Of a stretch of 64,000 nucleotides of DNA, positions 1 through 9,588 are shown piece after piece (positions within the stretch are counted from its first letter, which is position 1; each line of letters opens with the position of its first letter). Under the pieces are notes generated by a model that saw only the letters and a program-made list of their open reading frames with translations, made no database searches and was not told the DNA's origin. The translations under genes and the position numbers were made by a program. Origin of the DNA: Rhodeus uyekii (lineage: Eukaryota > Chordata > Actinopteri > Cypriniformes > Acheilognathidae); the NCBI GenBank assembly GCA_037043235.1, contig JAWRVZ010000590.1:62001-126000 (forward strand), written 5' to 3'.

Positions 1-58
1 GACCTTCGAGAAGTGTTGTTTTTATAAAGAGAAAAACTACAACATCAAACCCACCACA
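1..58 (+). repeat. 3' end of the 5' LTR (truncated by window)
   Basis: Bases 1-58 repeat bases 9531-9588, the end of the 3' LTR, and stop in the same CCACCACA. The rest of this LTR lies upstream of the window. Confidence 0.93.
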
Positions 59-60
59 TT

Positions 61-78
61 TGGCGACCCCGGCAGGAC
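61..78 (+). other. Retroviral primer-binding site
   Basis: TGGCGACCCCGGCAGGAC begins two bases after the LTR end, the expected position for a tRNA primer site. TGGCGACC resembles sites that pair with tRNA-Arg 3' ends, but the match does not extend far enough to name the tRNA. The older antisense copy near 18920 has TGGCACCGG here and lacks part of the site. Confidence 0.65.
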
Positions 79-139
79 TGGCTTGGAGCGAAGGTGTTCG
101 ATCCATGACGGGGCTTTTCTGAGCGACCAACACAAACTA

Positions 140-155
140 CTGGCCAGGTAAGCAG
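140..155 (+). promoter_or_regulatory. Leader splice donor of the ERV
   Basis: CCAG|GTAAGCAG at the 147/148 junction is a strong donor consensus. The same GTAAGCAGATTTTGCTT block is kept in the decayed antisense copy near 18830-18850. A donor between primer site and gag is what spliced env mRNA needs. Use as a donor is inferred. Confidence 0.6.
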
Positions 156-342
156 ATTTTGCTTTCACTTTGTGTTGATCGCACAGTTGGCCTGGGAGTG
201 GTGAGACACTCTAAAAAGCTTCTCCAAATTTAAGAACTAACTGGAACTAAAAGGGTCTTTGAATCCAGAATAATTGTATGTGTGTTTGTTAGGTCTGTGT
301 TTACTGAACCAGTAATGCATGCGCACAGGCATCAGGGTATAA

Positions 343-921
343 TACCGCTTCGGGTACCTTAAGGGTTAACGCGAAGGACTGCTTTATAACTGATTATTTG
401 TTTTATGTTTGTAGTTTCTGGTCGCAATACCGCTCATTATATATAATATTATATATATATTGAGGTCCGCCTAGGCGAAGAAACTTTGATTAAGATTTGA
501 TTAAGATTTCGCGGATACCTCTTCATTACGACCAGAGAATCGTGCACAGCTCTGATTACGAATGAAAGCAGAATAGGCGAAATAAATTAATAGAAATTCT
601 CTTAGTGTAATACCGCTTCGTTGCGTACGAACGAAGGTCTGCAATGGATGGAGAGAATTAAATTAAATCCTTTTTTGGTTACCGTTCTATTTCGATAGAA
701 GCTGCTCGGATAAAAGGTGTATTGAATCGGGAAAACTAAACCTTACCAATAAATTAAAAAGTTCCTGTGATTACCGCTTCAATTAATTTTGAAGGTCTTG
801 CTTGGACAGGTGTTGTCTTAATTGGTTGAATTGATTAATCGGAATTAAATCCTACGTTTTACGTGGGTGGAAGACTTACGGTTACCATTCGTGCACACTG
901 ATCACGTGACGAAGTTTGCTC
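343..921 (+). other. Series of similar hairpins in the ERV leader
   Basis: At least five inverted repeats share a 5' TACCG box and a 3' GAAGGTCTGC-like box, while stems and loops differ. They lie at about 343-383 (CGCTTCG/CGAAGG), 428-480 (CTCA/TTGAG with an AT-rich arm), 611-642 (CTTCGTT/AACGAAG), 680-705 (TTCTAT-TTCG-ATAGAA) and 772-801 (CTTCAA/TTGAAG). A weaker sixth is at 890-921 (TTCGTG/CACGTGACGAA). No open frame spans the region, so the structure probably acts as RNA. Packaging, dimerisation or translation control are possible roles, but none is shown. Confidence 0.6.
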
Positions 922-1612
922 GGGTAAGCAAAATTTGGCATTGTAATTGTGTTGTTGTACTTTGTTAAAAGAAAAAGTATTTTGACTTGAAGGAGTAGAG
1001 CTGTGTGTGCGTGTATGTGCGTGTGCAAGTGTGTGTTTGGGCTCTGAGTGTGTGGGCTGTAAAAAACATAAGCTCTTCTAGCCTGACCCCTTTCCCTCTT
1101 TGACTGAGGTGGGGGTTTTGGAGGAGAGTTAGAGAATGCATGAATGAGCTTTTTGGGACAGACTTTATGAGCCCAAAAAGACACTTATGAAAGAAAATAA
1201 AAACATTTGAATGAAAGTGAATGAGTTCTTGGGACTGACTTCTATGAGCCCAAGAAACGTATGAAAGGAAATAAAGAATTTGTATGAAAGTGGTGAATGC
1301 ATAAGTGAGAAAGAAATTTGTTCAGAAAAACAGACTAGTAAATTAGACTAAAACAAAGCACAGGAATATTTAAAGCTAAGTCTGACGTTAAAATAACTAT
1401 CGATTACTTTCGTGCAAAGTAATTGAAAAATAATAAAAGTGAAAAATAAATCTGTTAGGGAGTGTAGGTAGGAATTTAATACAAATAGAAAATTAGAAAT
1501 AAAATAGATAAAAATAAAAGATCTTTCTCTTGCAGAATAATATTTGAACAGTATAAGAAATAGTTTCTTTAAAAAAAATAATAATAATAAATAAATAAAT
1601 AAATAAAAAGAG

Positions 1613-2620
1613 ATGGATATGAGAGAAATTATGACCACCCCAGTAGAATCATTAGGGAAAAAGTACCCATTATGTAGTGAAGTAATAGAAAAAATGTCAA
1701 ACAAATGGCAAAAAAGAACTGAACGGATGATAACAAAATGGCCAAAGGAAGGGACATTTGATGTATCATTGTGCGAAGAAATGGAAACATTGATAAAAAA
1801 CCACAAAATGAAGAGTAAAACGTTAAAGAAACAACAAAGAGAAGCTAAAAGAGAAAAAGAACAGGCGATACTGGCATTGTTCAAAAAAGAAGGAGAAGAA
1901 ATATTAAAGAATATAAAACAAGCAAGAAAAGAATTGAAGGAGAAAGAAAAAGAAACATTGAAAAAAGAGGAGATTTTTTCAAAACGAATGACAAATGCAC
2001 CTTCAGAAGGTCACTTTCCAATGCTTAAGGGACTAGTGGAAATGACAGGAGAAATGCAATTGGAAGGGCAAGTAGAGTTAGAAGATGAAAAACAAACAAG
2101 GGCAGAAGTAAAACAAAAAACAGTGCGACAGAAACAATCTGAGAAAAGTTTGCCTTTAGACTGCTATAAACAGGCACGGACCGCTTTAGAGGAAATGCAA
2201 ACACAGTATGAAGGGGAACAAGTAGGAAGAGCAGAAGATAGAACAATTGAAAAACACAGACAGAAAATAGAAAGAGAAATAGACCAAAAAATTAAAGAAA
2301 CACAACAATTAGTAAAAGAGACAGACAAATTGGTGAAAAGTAGAACTAAGCTCTTGGAAAGTTTACAGGAAGAAAGTGATGAGGAGTTATCTGATGGAGG
2401 AGGTTGGACACAGGGAAGAGAAAAGGGGAGGCTTAGATCTAGAGTGAAACAGCTCCCTATTTTGATTAAGGGTACACAGGGGCAATATGTGCCCTGCCAC
2501 ACAGGACCTCAGTCGCTCGTCTGCCGGAAATCCAAGACGGGGCTGGAAAGTGGATTAGAGTATTTGAGGAAGAAACAATGGGCAAACTGTTATCTGTTGG
2601 GGACATTAAAGCTCTTCTAG
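1613..2620 (+). pseudogene. ERV gag, 5' part (matrix/coiled-coil region), frame-broken
   Basis: This 335-codon frame starts at the first ATG after the A-rich leader. It encodes a highly charged, Lys/Glu-rich protein with long heptad-like stretches (about residues 60-125 and 215-255), as expected for the N-terminal and spacer part of a fish retroviral Gag. The last 30 or so codons (after about 2495) do not read as Gag. The capsid-like reading resumes in the frame used by the next entry, upstream of its ATG, so small indels around 2490-2520 have split one gag gene. Matrix assignment rests on position. No N-terminal Met-Gly myristoylation signal is present (it starts Met-Asp). Confidence 0.75.
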
Positions 2621-3525
2621 CAAGAATCATAGGAGGCCCAAAAATGGGGGAAATCCTTGAAGCGTCTGATTTAGACAGAGCTGTTGACTCCTATAACATG
2701 GATGGGACTGTTTTGGATGCATATCGTCCAGCAGTGTGGCAAGCTCTGAGGGATGAATTTCCGACAAAGGTTGATCCTAAAGCGTTAAAAGGAGAACAAT
2801 TGGAGGAAAAAGATAACCCAATCATATATGTGCAAAGACAATTAAAAAGATGGAAGCAAGAAACAGAGGGGAATCCTGAAAGTGACCCGTTAATGTCAAC
2901 ACTGTTCAGAAATGCTGTGGTAGAAGCAATGCCACAAGAAGTGAAAAGCAAGCTAGAAGATGTGGTTGGTCTAAACTCTAAATCACACAAAGAGTTCTGT
3001 GACCATGTGTCTCATGCTGTAGAACAATACAGAAAAAATCAACAGAGACAAAAAATTCAAGAAAAAGACTTACAAAGAAAATTGACTCAATTACAGCTTG
3101 AACAGCTGACAAGCAATAATAAGAAAAAGATTCAAGCTACAGTCAAAAGTGAAAACTCAGAACAAATGTCAGTAATGGCTCCTGTGAATGCTCCACTGCA
3201 AACCGTGCAAATGCCCCAACCTGCCTCTTCAAATGCAAACCAAACTCCTGCACCAACTGTTAATGTTTATGCTCAACAGCCAGGTCCAATGAGGTGGAAA
3301 GCCAATCCATCACAGGGGGGAGGAAGAAGTCAAGGCTGGAATAACACTACTCCTTTAAGAGAATGCTGGACATGTGGTCAGCCTGGACACAACAGAAGAG
3401 ACTGCCCTAATAATCCATGGCAACAGTCACGTGTGGGTGGAAGGGGGAAGAGTTGGCAACGCCCCTCTAGGGGTCCGTGTCATGGTCCAGTAAACCCTTG
3501 GGGAGGTCCAAATCAGGGATACTAG
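2521..3525 (+). CDS. ERV gag, capsid C-terminal part and nucleocapsid
   Basis: The first ATG in this frame is at 2578 (315 codons), but Gag-like reading begins near 2521, so that ATG is probably internal. A capsid C-terminal-like stretch at residues 80-150 (from that ATG) is followed by a charged helix at 150-185. A proline-rich linker leads to one CCHC zinc knuckle at residues 263-276 (C-x2-C-x4-H-x4-C), then a basic Gly/Arg/Pro tail. The product would be the capsid and RNA-binding nucleocapsid. The frame ends in TAG at 3523-3525 and the next gene continues in the same frame. Confidence 0.85.
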   Translation: MPEIQDGAGKWIRVFEEETMGKLLSVGDIKALLARIIGGPKMGEILEASDLDRAVDSYNMDGTVLDAYRPAVWQALRDEFPTKVDPKALKGEQLEEKDNPIIYVQRQLKRWKQETEGNPESDPLMSTLFRNAVVEAMPQEVKSKLEDVVGLNSKSHKEFCDHVSHAVEQYRKNQQRQKIQEKDLQRKLTQLQLEQLTSNNKKKIQATVKSENSEQMSVMAPVNAPLQTVQMPQPASSNANQTPAPTVNVYAQQPGPMRWKANPSQGGGRSQGWNNTTPLRECWTCGQPGHNRRDCPNNPWQQSRVGGRGKSWQRPSRGPCHGPVNPWGGPNQGY

Positions 3526-4530
3526 GGGTGCCCAGAGAATCCTATGGGGAAGAATCAATTACCAATTTTAACAACCACCGCTACTCAAGAACCAATGCTA
3601 AAAGTTAAAATAGAGGGTAAAACTACACCAATGCTAATAGACACAGGAGCGGTTTATACATGTGTAAATTCAAATTATGCTTCTCATCTCCCCCTGTCTG
3701 GAAAATTTGCCAAGACAATAGGATTCTCGGGACAAAAACAATTAATTCCAATGACCGCTCCTGTGTGCGTAGAAACTAAAAACAAAAGTGTGACCATACC
3801 TCTCCTCGTATCAGATCAGACTCCTGTTAATCTATTAGGAAGAGATGCTCTATGCAAATTAGGGCTTCAAATTTGGTGTTCTCCAGATGGAGTGTACATA
3901 GACTTCCAAGGGATAGGAACTCAAATGACAATGACAGAACCAAAAGCAAACGTATATTGGCTAGGACAAATAGAATGTGATGTAAGACAAATAATTGACA
4001 CATGGGGAAAGTTTATTAAAGCACAGATTTCTGAAGCACAGTTGCCAAAGTCAGAGTTTCACTGTACTATGATATACGACTCTGACAGAGATGTAAAAAT
4101 AGAACGGAGATGGCAGGAAGAAACTGAAAACCAAAATGTTGAACTTATCACAAAGAACATCATAATAGGTAAGCAGGGAGCTGCAATAAGTATAACCGAG
4201 AATGAATTCATAAAGAAGTGGTTCAGTGTACCAGAATCTGTTCCGCATGTGTCTTTATATGTAGGAAAAAATTGGGAATCAAAAGACTTAGGACTAATGA
4301 TGAAAAAAGCAGAACAATGTCAGTGGGAGCCAACCATAAATCCGCTAATTTTTCATTCAAATGACAAAAATTTCATCAAAGTCGTGTGTGCAACACAATT
4401 GATAGGGACTCCTCAAGAAATAGTCATTGATGAAAAAATACAAAAACAGATGACAATAGCACCTAAAACAATGGAGACTAATGATGTTGAACTTTTTAAT
4501 GAAGCAGAGCAACAAGTGCCTACTGAATTA
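3526..4530 (+). CDS. ERV pol, 5' part: aspartic protease plus 2H-phosphoesterase-like domain
   Basis: The frame is in register with gag across the TAG; the first ATG is at 3544. Residues 20-110 from that ATG are a retropepsin with the active-site Asp-Thr-Gly at 33-35 and an LLGRD segment at 97-101. Residues 130-330 are not expected in a simple PR-RT polyprotein. They contain HCTM (173-176) and HVSL (235-238), each after a hydrophobic or proline residue and 62 residues apart. This is the paired H-x-[ST]-x signature of 2H phosphoesterases. After about residue 328 the frame runs into the RT deletion, and its last codons (to 4578) are out of frame with RT. Protease is firm; 2H is inference from motif and length. 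Confidence 0.8.
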
Positions 4531-5978
4531 TGGTCTCTTCGCCGCATATTTTTAATCAGATTCTCAAGGCTGATTTAGAAGATCTTATGATAGAAAGTAC
4601 TCTGTTGCAATATGTAGATGATTTGATGATTTGTTCAACAACACGTGAACAGTGTCATAAAGATTCTATCAAAGTACTTACAAAGTTAGCACAAGGAGGA
4701 CACAAGGCTTCTAAAAATAAACTGCAGTACTGTCAGCCACAGGTTGAGTATTTGGGAAAACTGATTTCACATGGCGCAAAAGCCATAGCTCCAGCTCAAT
4801 TGGAGGGTATAAGTAAAGCACCTTTGCCACAGACTGTAAAACAAATGATGACTTTTTTAGGAATGACAGGATTCAGTGCTGATTGGATAGAAGACTATGC
4901 GATAAAAACAGCTCCATTGAGAGAAATAATGAAACAAGCAGGACTGCAAAAATTAAGTAATCAGCTAAAATGGAACACAGATGCTTTAATAGCATTTGAA
5001 TCTATAAAAAAAGAATTACAAAGAGCACCAGCACTTGGAAATCCTGATTACACTAGACAATTTTATTTGTATGTGGCAAACAGAAAAGATGGATATGCAT
5101 CAGCTGTTCTAATGCAAGAGACTTGTAGTGGCAGGAAAAGACAACCCATTGCATATTATAGTACTAAACTTGATAATGTGGCTCAGGGTTATCCACCATG
5201 TTACCAGCAGGGTCTTGCGGCAGTGCACTATGCATATGAGAAAGCATCTACGATTACTATGGGATATCCAGTAACTGTTATTGCACATCATAAAATTGTG
5301 GAATTGATAGAACAAGGAAAGTTTGTTTTGACTCAAGCTCGTATTTTAGCATATTCTTCATTGCTGACATACCCAGATGTTACCATTAAGAGATGTAATA
5401 CAGTGAATCCAGCTGAGCTGATTCCCTTGGAGCATGAAGGAAAGCCACATGATTGTGTGGCCAGTTCCCTGGCATTCACTAGATTACGACCAGATCTTGA
5501 ATCTACACCACTCGCTGAAGCAGAAGTAATCTACTTTGTAGATGGTTCATGTTATAAAGATCATTTAGGAAATCATGCAGGATATTCAGTGGTAAGAAAG
5601 GAAATGGAGAAATTTGAGCCTGTAATATCCCAACATTGTGCACAACCATGCTCTGCTCAATTAGCAGAATTAAAAGCGCTCACGGCTGCATGTCAGGCAG
5701 CAAAGGGACAAATAGCAAATATCTTTACAGATTCAGCATATGCTCATGGTGTGTGTCATTTATTTGGAGCAGTGTGGAAGCAAAGAGGGTTCAAAAAGAG
5801 TGATGGAACTCCCATCCAGCATGCTGAACAAATATGTGAGTTGATTTGTGCTATGATGCTACCAAAAAGACTAGCCATCATTAAATGTCAAGCTCATAAG
5901 AAAGGAAATGACTTTGTCATTAAAGGTAACAACATAGCAGACTTGGAAGCTAAAAAAAAGCCTCAGGATGTCAAGTAG
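4531..5978 (+). pseudogene. ERV pol: truncated reverse transcriptase and RNase H
   Basis: The frame opens at 4530 just before the conserved SSPHIFNQ segment, which in related RTs lies a short way upstream of the catalytic YVDD (residues 28-31 here). Fingers and most of the palm are therefore missing. The deletion joins the linker after the 2H-like domain directly to the late palm, with a frame change. Thumb and connection follow to about residue 320. RNase H keeps its four acidic residues: D338, E380, D401 (TDSAYA) and D471 (GNNIAD). The protein cannot polymerise DNA as it stands, although RNase H looks preserved. Confidence 0.9.
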
Positions 5979-6023
5979 CAATATTGACGCCGGTAGTTCT
6001 TATAGAACCACAACCTCAACTGG

Positions 6024-7040
6024 TTGATATTGTTAGAAATGGATTATGTGGACATGATAAAGCGAGTACAAGGCAAAAGGTACATGCTTGTGATAATAGA
6101 CAGATTTAGCAGATGGGTGGAAGCAACACCATCAGCAGATGAAGGATCAGGAACAGTGATTAAATTTCTGACGAGAGAGGTAATTCCTAGATTTGGAATA
6201 CCATCAGAAATAAGTTCAGACAATGGATCGGCATTTATTCAAAAAACTGTAAAACAAGTTTTGCAACAGTTAAGAATAAAACAGAGACTAGGTTGTGTTT
6301 ATCACCCACAATCGCAAGGGATGGTAGAGAGGGTAAATGGTACCCTCAAGGCTAAACTTAACAAGATATGTGAGAGTGCTAAACTTAACTGGATTGATGC
6401 TTTACCACTTGCATTAATGAGTTATCGCATGCAAACTAACAGAAGTACGCATCTAACACCGCATGAAATGCTTACGGGTCGACCCATGCCTGTGCCATAT
6501 TGTAGAGGTCCGCACAAAGGACCTCCTTTGGAACAATTGCAACTGGAATTAAGATCGTATATGAGAAAACTAACTGCAATACATAAAGCTATATATTTGC
6601 AGGAAATAAGAAAGCAGCCCAGTGAGGAGACGGAGACACCCTGTCCAGTTGTCCCAGGTGATCACGTGTATCTGAGGGTGTTCAGGAGAAAGTGGAATGA
6701 GCCTCGGAGAGAGGGACCATACAAAGTGGTGACGGCTACACCGACAGCGGTCCAAGTGGAAGGAAGCACTACCTGGTATCATCTGAATCACTGCACAAGA
6801 GTTCCCAGACGTGAAACCAGAGCACAAGATGAAAGGGAGCAAGAGGCTGAAAGCTCAGAGAAGCAAGGAGCTGAGCAAACCAAAGGAAGTCAACAAAGAA
6901 AGAAAGATGAGTCCAAAAAAGTGTCTGATGATGATCTTCACATGCTTGTTACATCTGACAATACAAGCGCATGGGGTAAGCATCAGCACCCAGCACACAA
7001 CCCAGACTTCCCTGCAATTGACTTCTCGGCCCTCAGATAA
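6024..7040 (+). pseudogene. ERV pol: integrase lacking its N-terminal zinc domain
   Basis: This entry begins directly in the catalytic core. The DDE triad is D7, D66 and E102, with 35 residues between the last two, as in retroviral integrases. The C-terminal domain has a gammaretrovirus-type REGPYKV segment near residue 232. The HHCC zinc-binding domain that should follow RNase H is absent. After the RNase H stop at 5978 only about 50 bases separate it from the core, in another frame, so a deletion of a few hundred bases is inferred. The last 230 bases overlap env in a different frame, a compact layout seen in gammaretroviruses. Confidence 0.9.
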
Positions 7041-8664
7041 ACCTAGTGACAGCTCAATAATAAATCCGATAGAACGAGAATCGACTAATAACCTAACGAT
7101 AGCAAGGCAACGTAGAACTGCAGATGAGGACAAAATCAGTGAGGGTAGCCATGAAGATATTTTATGGGAAACAGCGCAAAATAATGAGTGGTACAAATGG
7201 GCAACATTTACAGCAAGAGAAATAGGAATGGACAATTGTTTAATGTGCGCTAAATCACCCCTAAATAAGGTAATAGTAGTTCCAAATCCACACGATTATG
7301 TGACATGTGCTAAATTTAACAGAAACTTTTGTCATACAAGCGATTATCTTATGCCGTATTGTTCAGCAGAGTGTTTAGCTTTTTTGGGTAGTTCTGAATA
7401 TCAAGATAAATTTAACAGACCTCATTGGGGAGACTGGTGCAGATACTGGGATGTAAATGCAAACCTTAGAGTAGAAAAAGAAGAAGTAGAAGTCCCAAAA
7501 TGGTTCAGCATTGATCAAAATCAAGAATATGAGTGTTTTAATAAATCTGAAGGAATGCATAATTTAGGAAGATTTCCCGGAAAATGTGCTACAATTTGGA
7601 ACATAGATAGAAGAAAGTCTTGGAATTCAAATAGACCAATAAGAGCTCCAGAACTTCAAGCACTAGGAACAAGAAATGGGGAAGAAATAAATCCAGAAGA
7701 AAATTGTAAAAATCAAACTATAGCATTGCCATCAATAGAATTGTATGAAGATCAGACAAAAGTAGTCGCAGATTTCTTTTGGGCTTGTGGAAAAAACAGA
7801 CTTCTATCATTCTTACCTTTAAAATGGAAAGGAATATGTGCTAGAGTGCGTCTAATTCAAGAAGTAACAATTGCACAATGGGATTCAGAGCAAACGATAA
7901 AAGAAGATAAAACTAGGACTAAGAGAGCCTATAAACCAGATCCTAAAGTATCCATAGATGCAGTTGGTCAACCTAGGGGTATACCTAATAAGTTCAAAGC
8001 AAGAGATGAAATAAAAGCAGGGTTTGAATCAATATTCGTATGGATCACCCCAAACAAAAATGCAGAATGGATCAACTATATTTATTATAATCAGCAGAGA
8101 TTTATTAATTACACTGATGATGCTTTAGCCGCATTAGGAGAACAATTACATGAAACAAGTAGAATGACATGGCAAAATAGACAAGCACTGGATTGGTTAT
8201 TGGCGGACAAAGGAGGGGTATGTGTGATGTTTGGAGATCAGTGCTGTACCTTCATACCAAATAATACGGCTCCGGGAGGAAAATTTAGCGAAGCTATGAA
8301 TAAAATAAAAGGATTACGAATAGAGATTGCAGAAAATTCTGGAAGAGATGATAAGATATGGGATTGGTTGGATCTAAATTTTGGAAATTGGGGAGCATGG
8401 CTTGCTAAATTAGGAATGTTTCTAGGAGTTGCAATATTAATAGGGGGTTTGTTGTTCTGTTGTGTACTTCCCCTCTTGAGATCACTAGTAGTCAAAGCCA
8501 CAACTAAGCAAATGGAAATGTTGAGATGTCCTGATAATGGTAAAATAACTCTGGAGGGCAACCAAAGTATGTATTATCAGGATTTGTCTGGGAAACCGAG
8601 CTGGATTATGAAAGCATTGGATATTGATTCGAGTACCTCCAATGAGGACGAAGAAGATGAATAA
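6811..8664 (+). CDS. ERV envelope glycoprotein, intact frame
   Basis: This is a 617-codon uninterrupted frame. The first Met is residue 1, but M33, just before a hydrophobic signal-like run (38-52), is an alternative start. Residues 99-102 (RQRR) form a basic site after the leader. CLMC at 143-146 resembles the CxxC isomerase motif of gammaretroviral surface subunits. Many cysteines and N-glycosylation sequons follow. RTKR at 369-372 is the expected furin site between surface and transmembrane subunits. C471 and C478-C479 form the CX6CC motif after an immunosuppressive-domain-like helix. The membrane span is about 531-556, with a roughly 60-residue acidic tail. It would be made from spliced mRNA. 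It is intact although gag and pol are broken. Confidence 0.92.
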   Translation: MKPEHKMKGSKRLKAQRSKELSKPKEVNKERKMSPKKCLMMIFTCLLHLTIQAHGVSISTQHTTQTSLQLTSRPSDKPSDSSIINPIERESTNNLTIARQRRTADEDKISEGSHEDILWETAQNNEWYKWATFTAREIGMDNCLMCAKSPLNKVIVVPNPHDYVTCAKFNRNFCHTSDYLMPYCSAECLAFLGSSEYQDKFNRPHWGDWCRYWDVNANLRVEKEEVEVPKWFSIDQNQEYECFNKSEGMHNLGRFPGKCATIWNIDRRKSWNSNRPIRAPELQALGTRNGEEINPEENCKNQTIALPSIELYEDQTKVVADFFWACGKNRLLSFLPLKWKGICARVRLIQEVTIAQWDSEQTIKEDKTRTKRAYKPDPKVSIDAVGQPRGIPNKFKARDEIKAGFESIFVWITPNKNAEWINYIYYNQQRFINYTDDALAALGEQLHETSRMTWQNRQALDWLLADKGGVCVMFGDQCCTFIPNNTAPGGKFSEAMNKIKGLRIEIAENSGRDDKIWDWLDLNFGNWGAWLAKLGMFLGVAILIGGLLFCCVLPLLRSLVVKATTKQMEMLRCPDNGKITLEGNQSMYYQDLSGKPSWIMKALDIDSSTSNEDEEDE

Positions 8665-9136
8665 TGATGAGCCAGACCCTGGGTGTAAGTGCTAGCCTAA
8701 CCGCTCCCCAAAGGGTGACCCTCCACGATGCGCAAAGTATCTGGGTTGAAGAAGATGTCTACAGCGCAAGAAGGAACTTTTAACATGTCTATCATTATTG
8801 TTGTTTGATGTATTCTACATAACTGTGACAACCACAGGCAAGGCTGAACAAAGTGCACGCACACGCTTATAACAAAATGTTTATGCTTATAACAATGTTT
8901 ATATTTTAAGAAAATTATTAAGGAGAGTTGAATCTTTTACTCTTTTTGGAGTACTGAAAGAGTCTGAAAAGAGATGTTTGGTTCTACTTCTCCTCCGGAG
9001 AGTGGTTGCAATAATCTGGTCATTGGAAATGAGACTAAGTGACTTGATTTGATCACTGTGTAGCATAACTGAGGAGGCTGGATTTTGAAACTACACTCGG
9101 GGTAAAGAATGGTGAATATGAGGCTTGATAAGCCTC
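8665..9136 (+). other. ERV 3' untranslated region
   Basis: These 470 bases lie between the env stop and the polypurine tract. No frame of note and no accessory gene is seen. Confidence 0.7.
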
Positions 9137-9148
9137 AAAGGGGGGAAA
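9137..9148 (+). other. Polypurine tract
   Basis: AAAGGGGGGAAA lies immediately before the TG that opens the 3' LTR, the standard plus-strand primer position. Confidence 0.88.
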
Positions 9149-9588
9149 TGTTGGAGTTTTTATTGCATGAATAATAAGTATCAAAATATAATTCAACTGT
9201 ATGATTATACACCATTATTTGTATATGTATGATGGTTATCAGCTGAGAAACTCGTGATGTCTGCAAATTGACAGGATGCATATGTCTTGCAAAAACTCAG
9301 GGCTCTGAGTGTTTTACTCTATGAATGGTTCTAATTGTTGAATGCCTATATGAATACCGAGTGTTGAGCTCAGGCCAAAATACAATGCATAGAGAGAAAA
9401 ACTGTCATATGAGATGTGTTAAATGTCTAGAAAGTAGAGTATATAATGGGGGATTTCTTTGTGTCGTGAGGAGATCTGCAGATCGACTCGGTTTTGTTTG
9501 GAAGAATAAAACCTATATTCTGGCTTCAAAGACCTTCGAGAAGTGTTGTTTTTATAAAGAGAAAAACTACAACATCAAACCCACCACA
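9149..9588 (+). repeat. ERV 3' LTR (440 bp)
   Basis: It begins TGTTGG directly after the polypurine tract and ends CCACCACA, where similarity with the 5' LTR end stops. A TATATAA box at 9440-9446 and AATAAA at 9505-9510 mark U3 and the poly(A) signal. The next base belongs to an antisense gypsy element. Confidence 0.92.

Larger units (their letters stand above)
1..9588 (+). mobile_element. Endogenous retrovirus (epsilon/gamma-like), 5' end cut by window
   Basis: The order is LTR end, primer-binding site, leader with splice donor, gag, pro, RT/RNase H, integrase, env, polypurine tract and full 3' LTR. The first 58 bases match the last 58 bases of the 3' LTR, which sets the proviral limits. 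Gag and pol share a reading frame separated by one TAG, as in gammaretrovirus-type viruses. Env has a CX6CC motif and one C-terminal membrane segment. The copy is defective: there is a frame break in gag, an internal deletion of the RT fingers/palm, and loss of the integrase zinc-binding domain. The two visible LTR ends are essentially identical over the 58 shared bases, which hints at a fairly young insertion, but the sample is too short for dating. The left flank and target duplication lie outside the window. Confidence 0.95.

Noticed and set aside
882..1184. 100-codon minus-strand frame
   Set aside because: Low complexity over a GT-rich leader segment; no domain.
1348..1884. 178-codon minus-strand frame of Phe/Leu/Ile
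   Set aside because: Antisense of A-rich leader and gag; composition is explained by poly-A-rich sense sequence.
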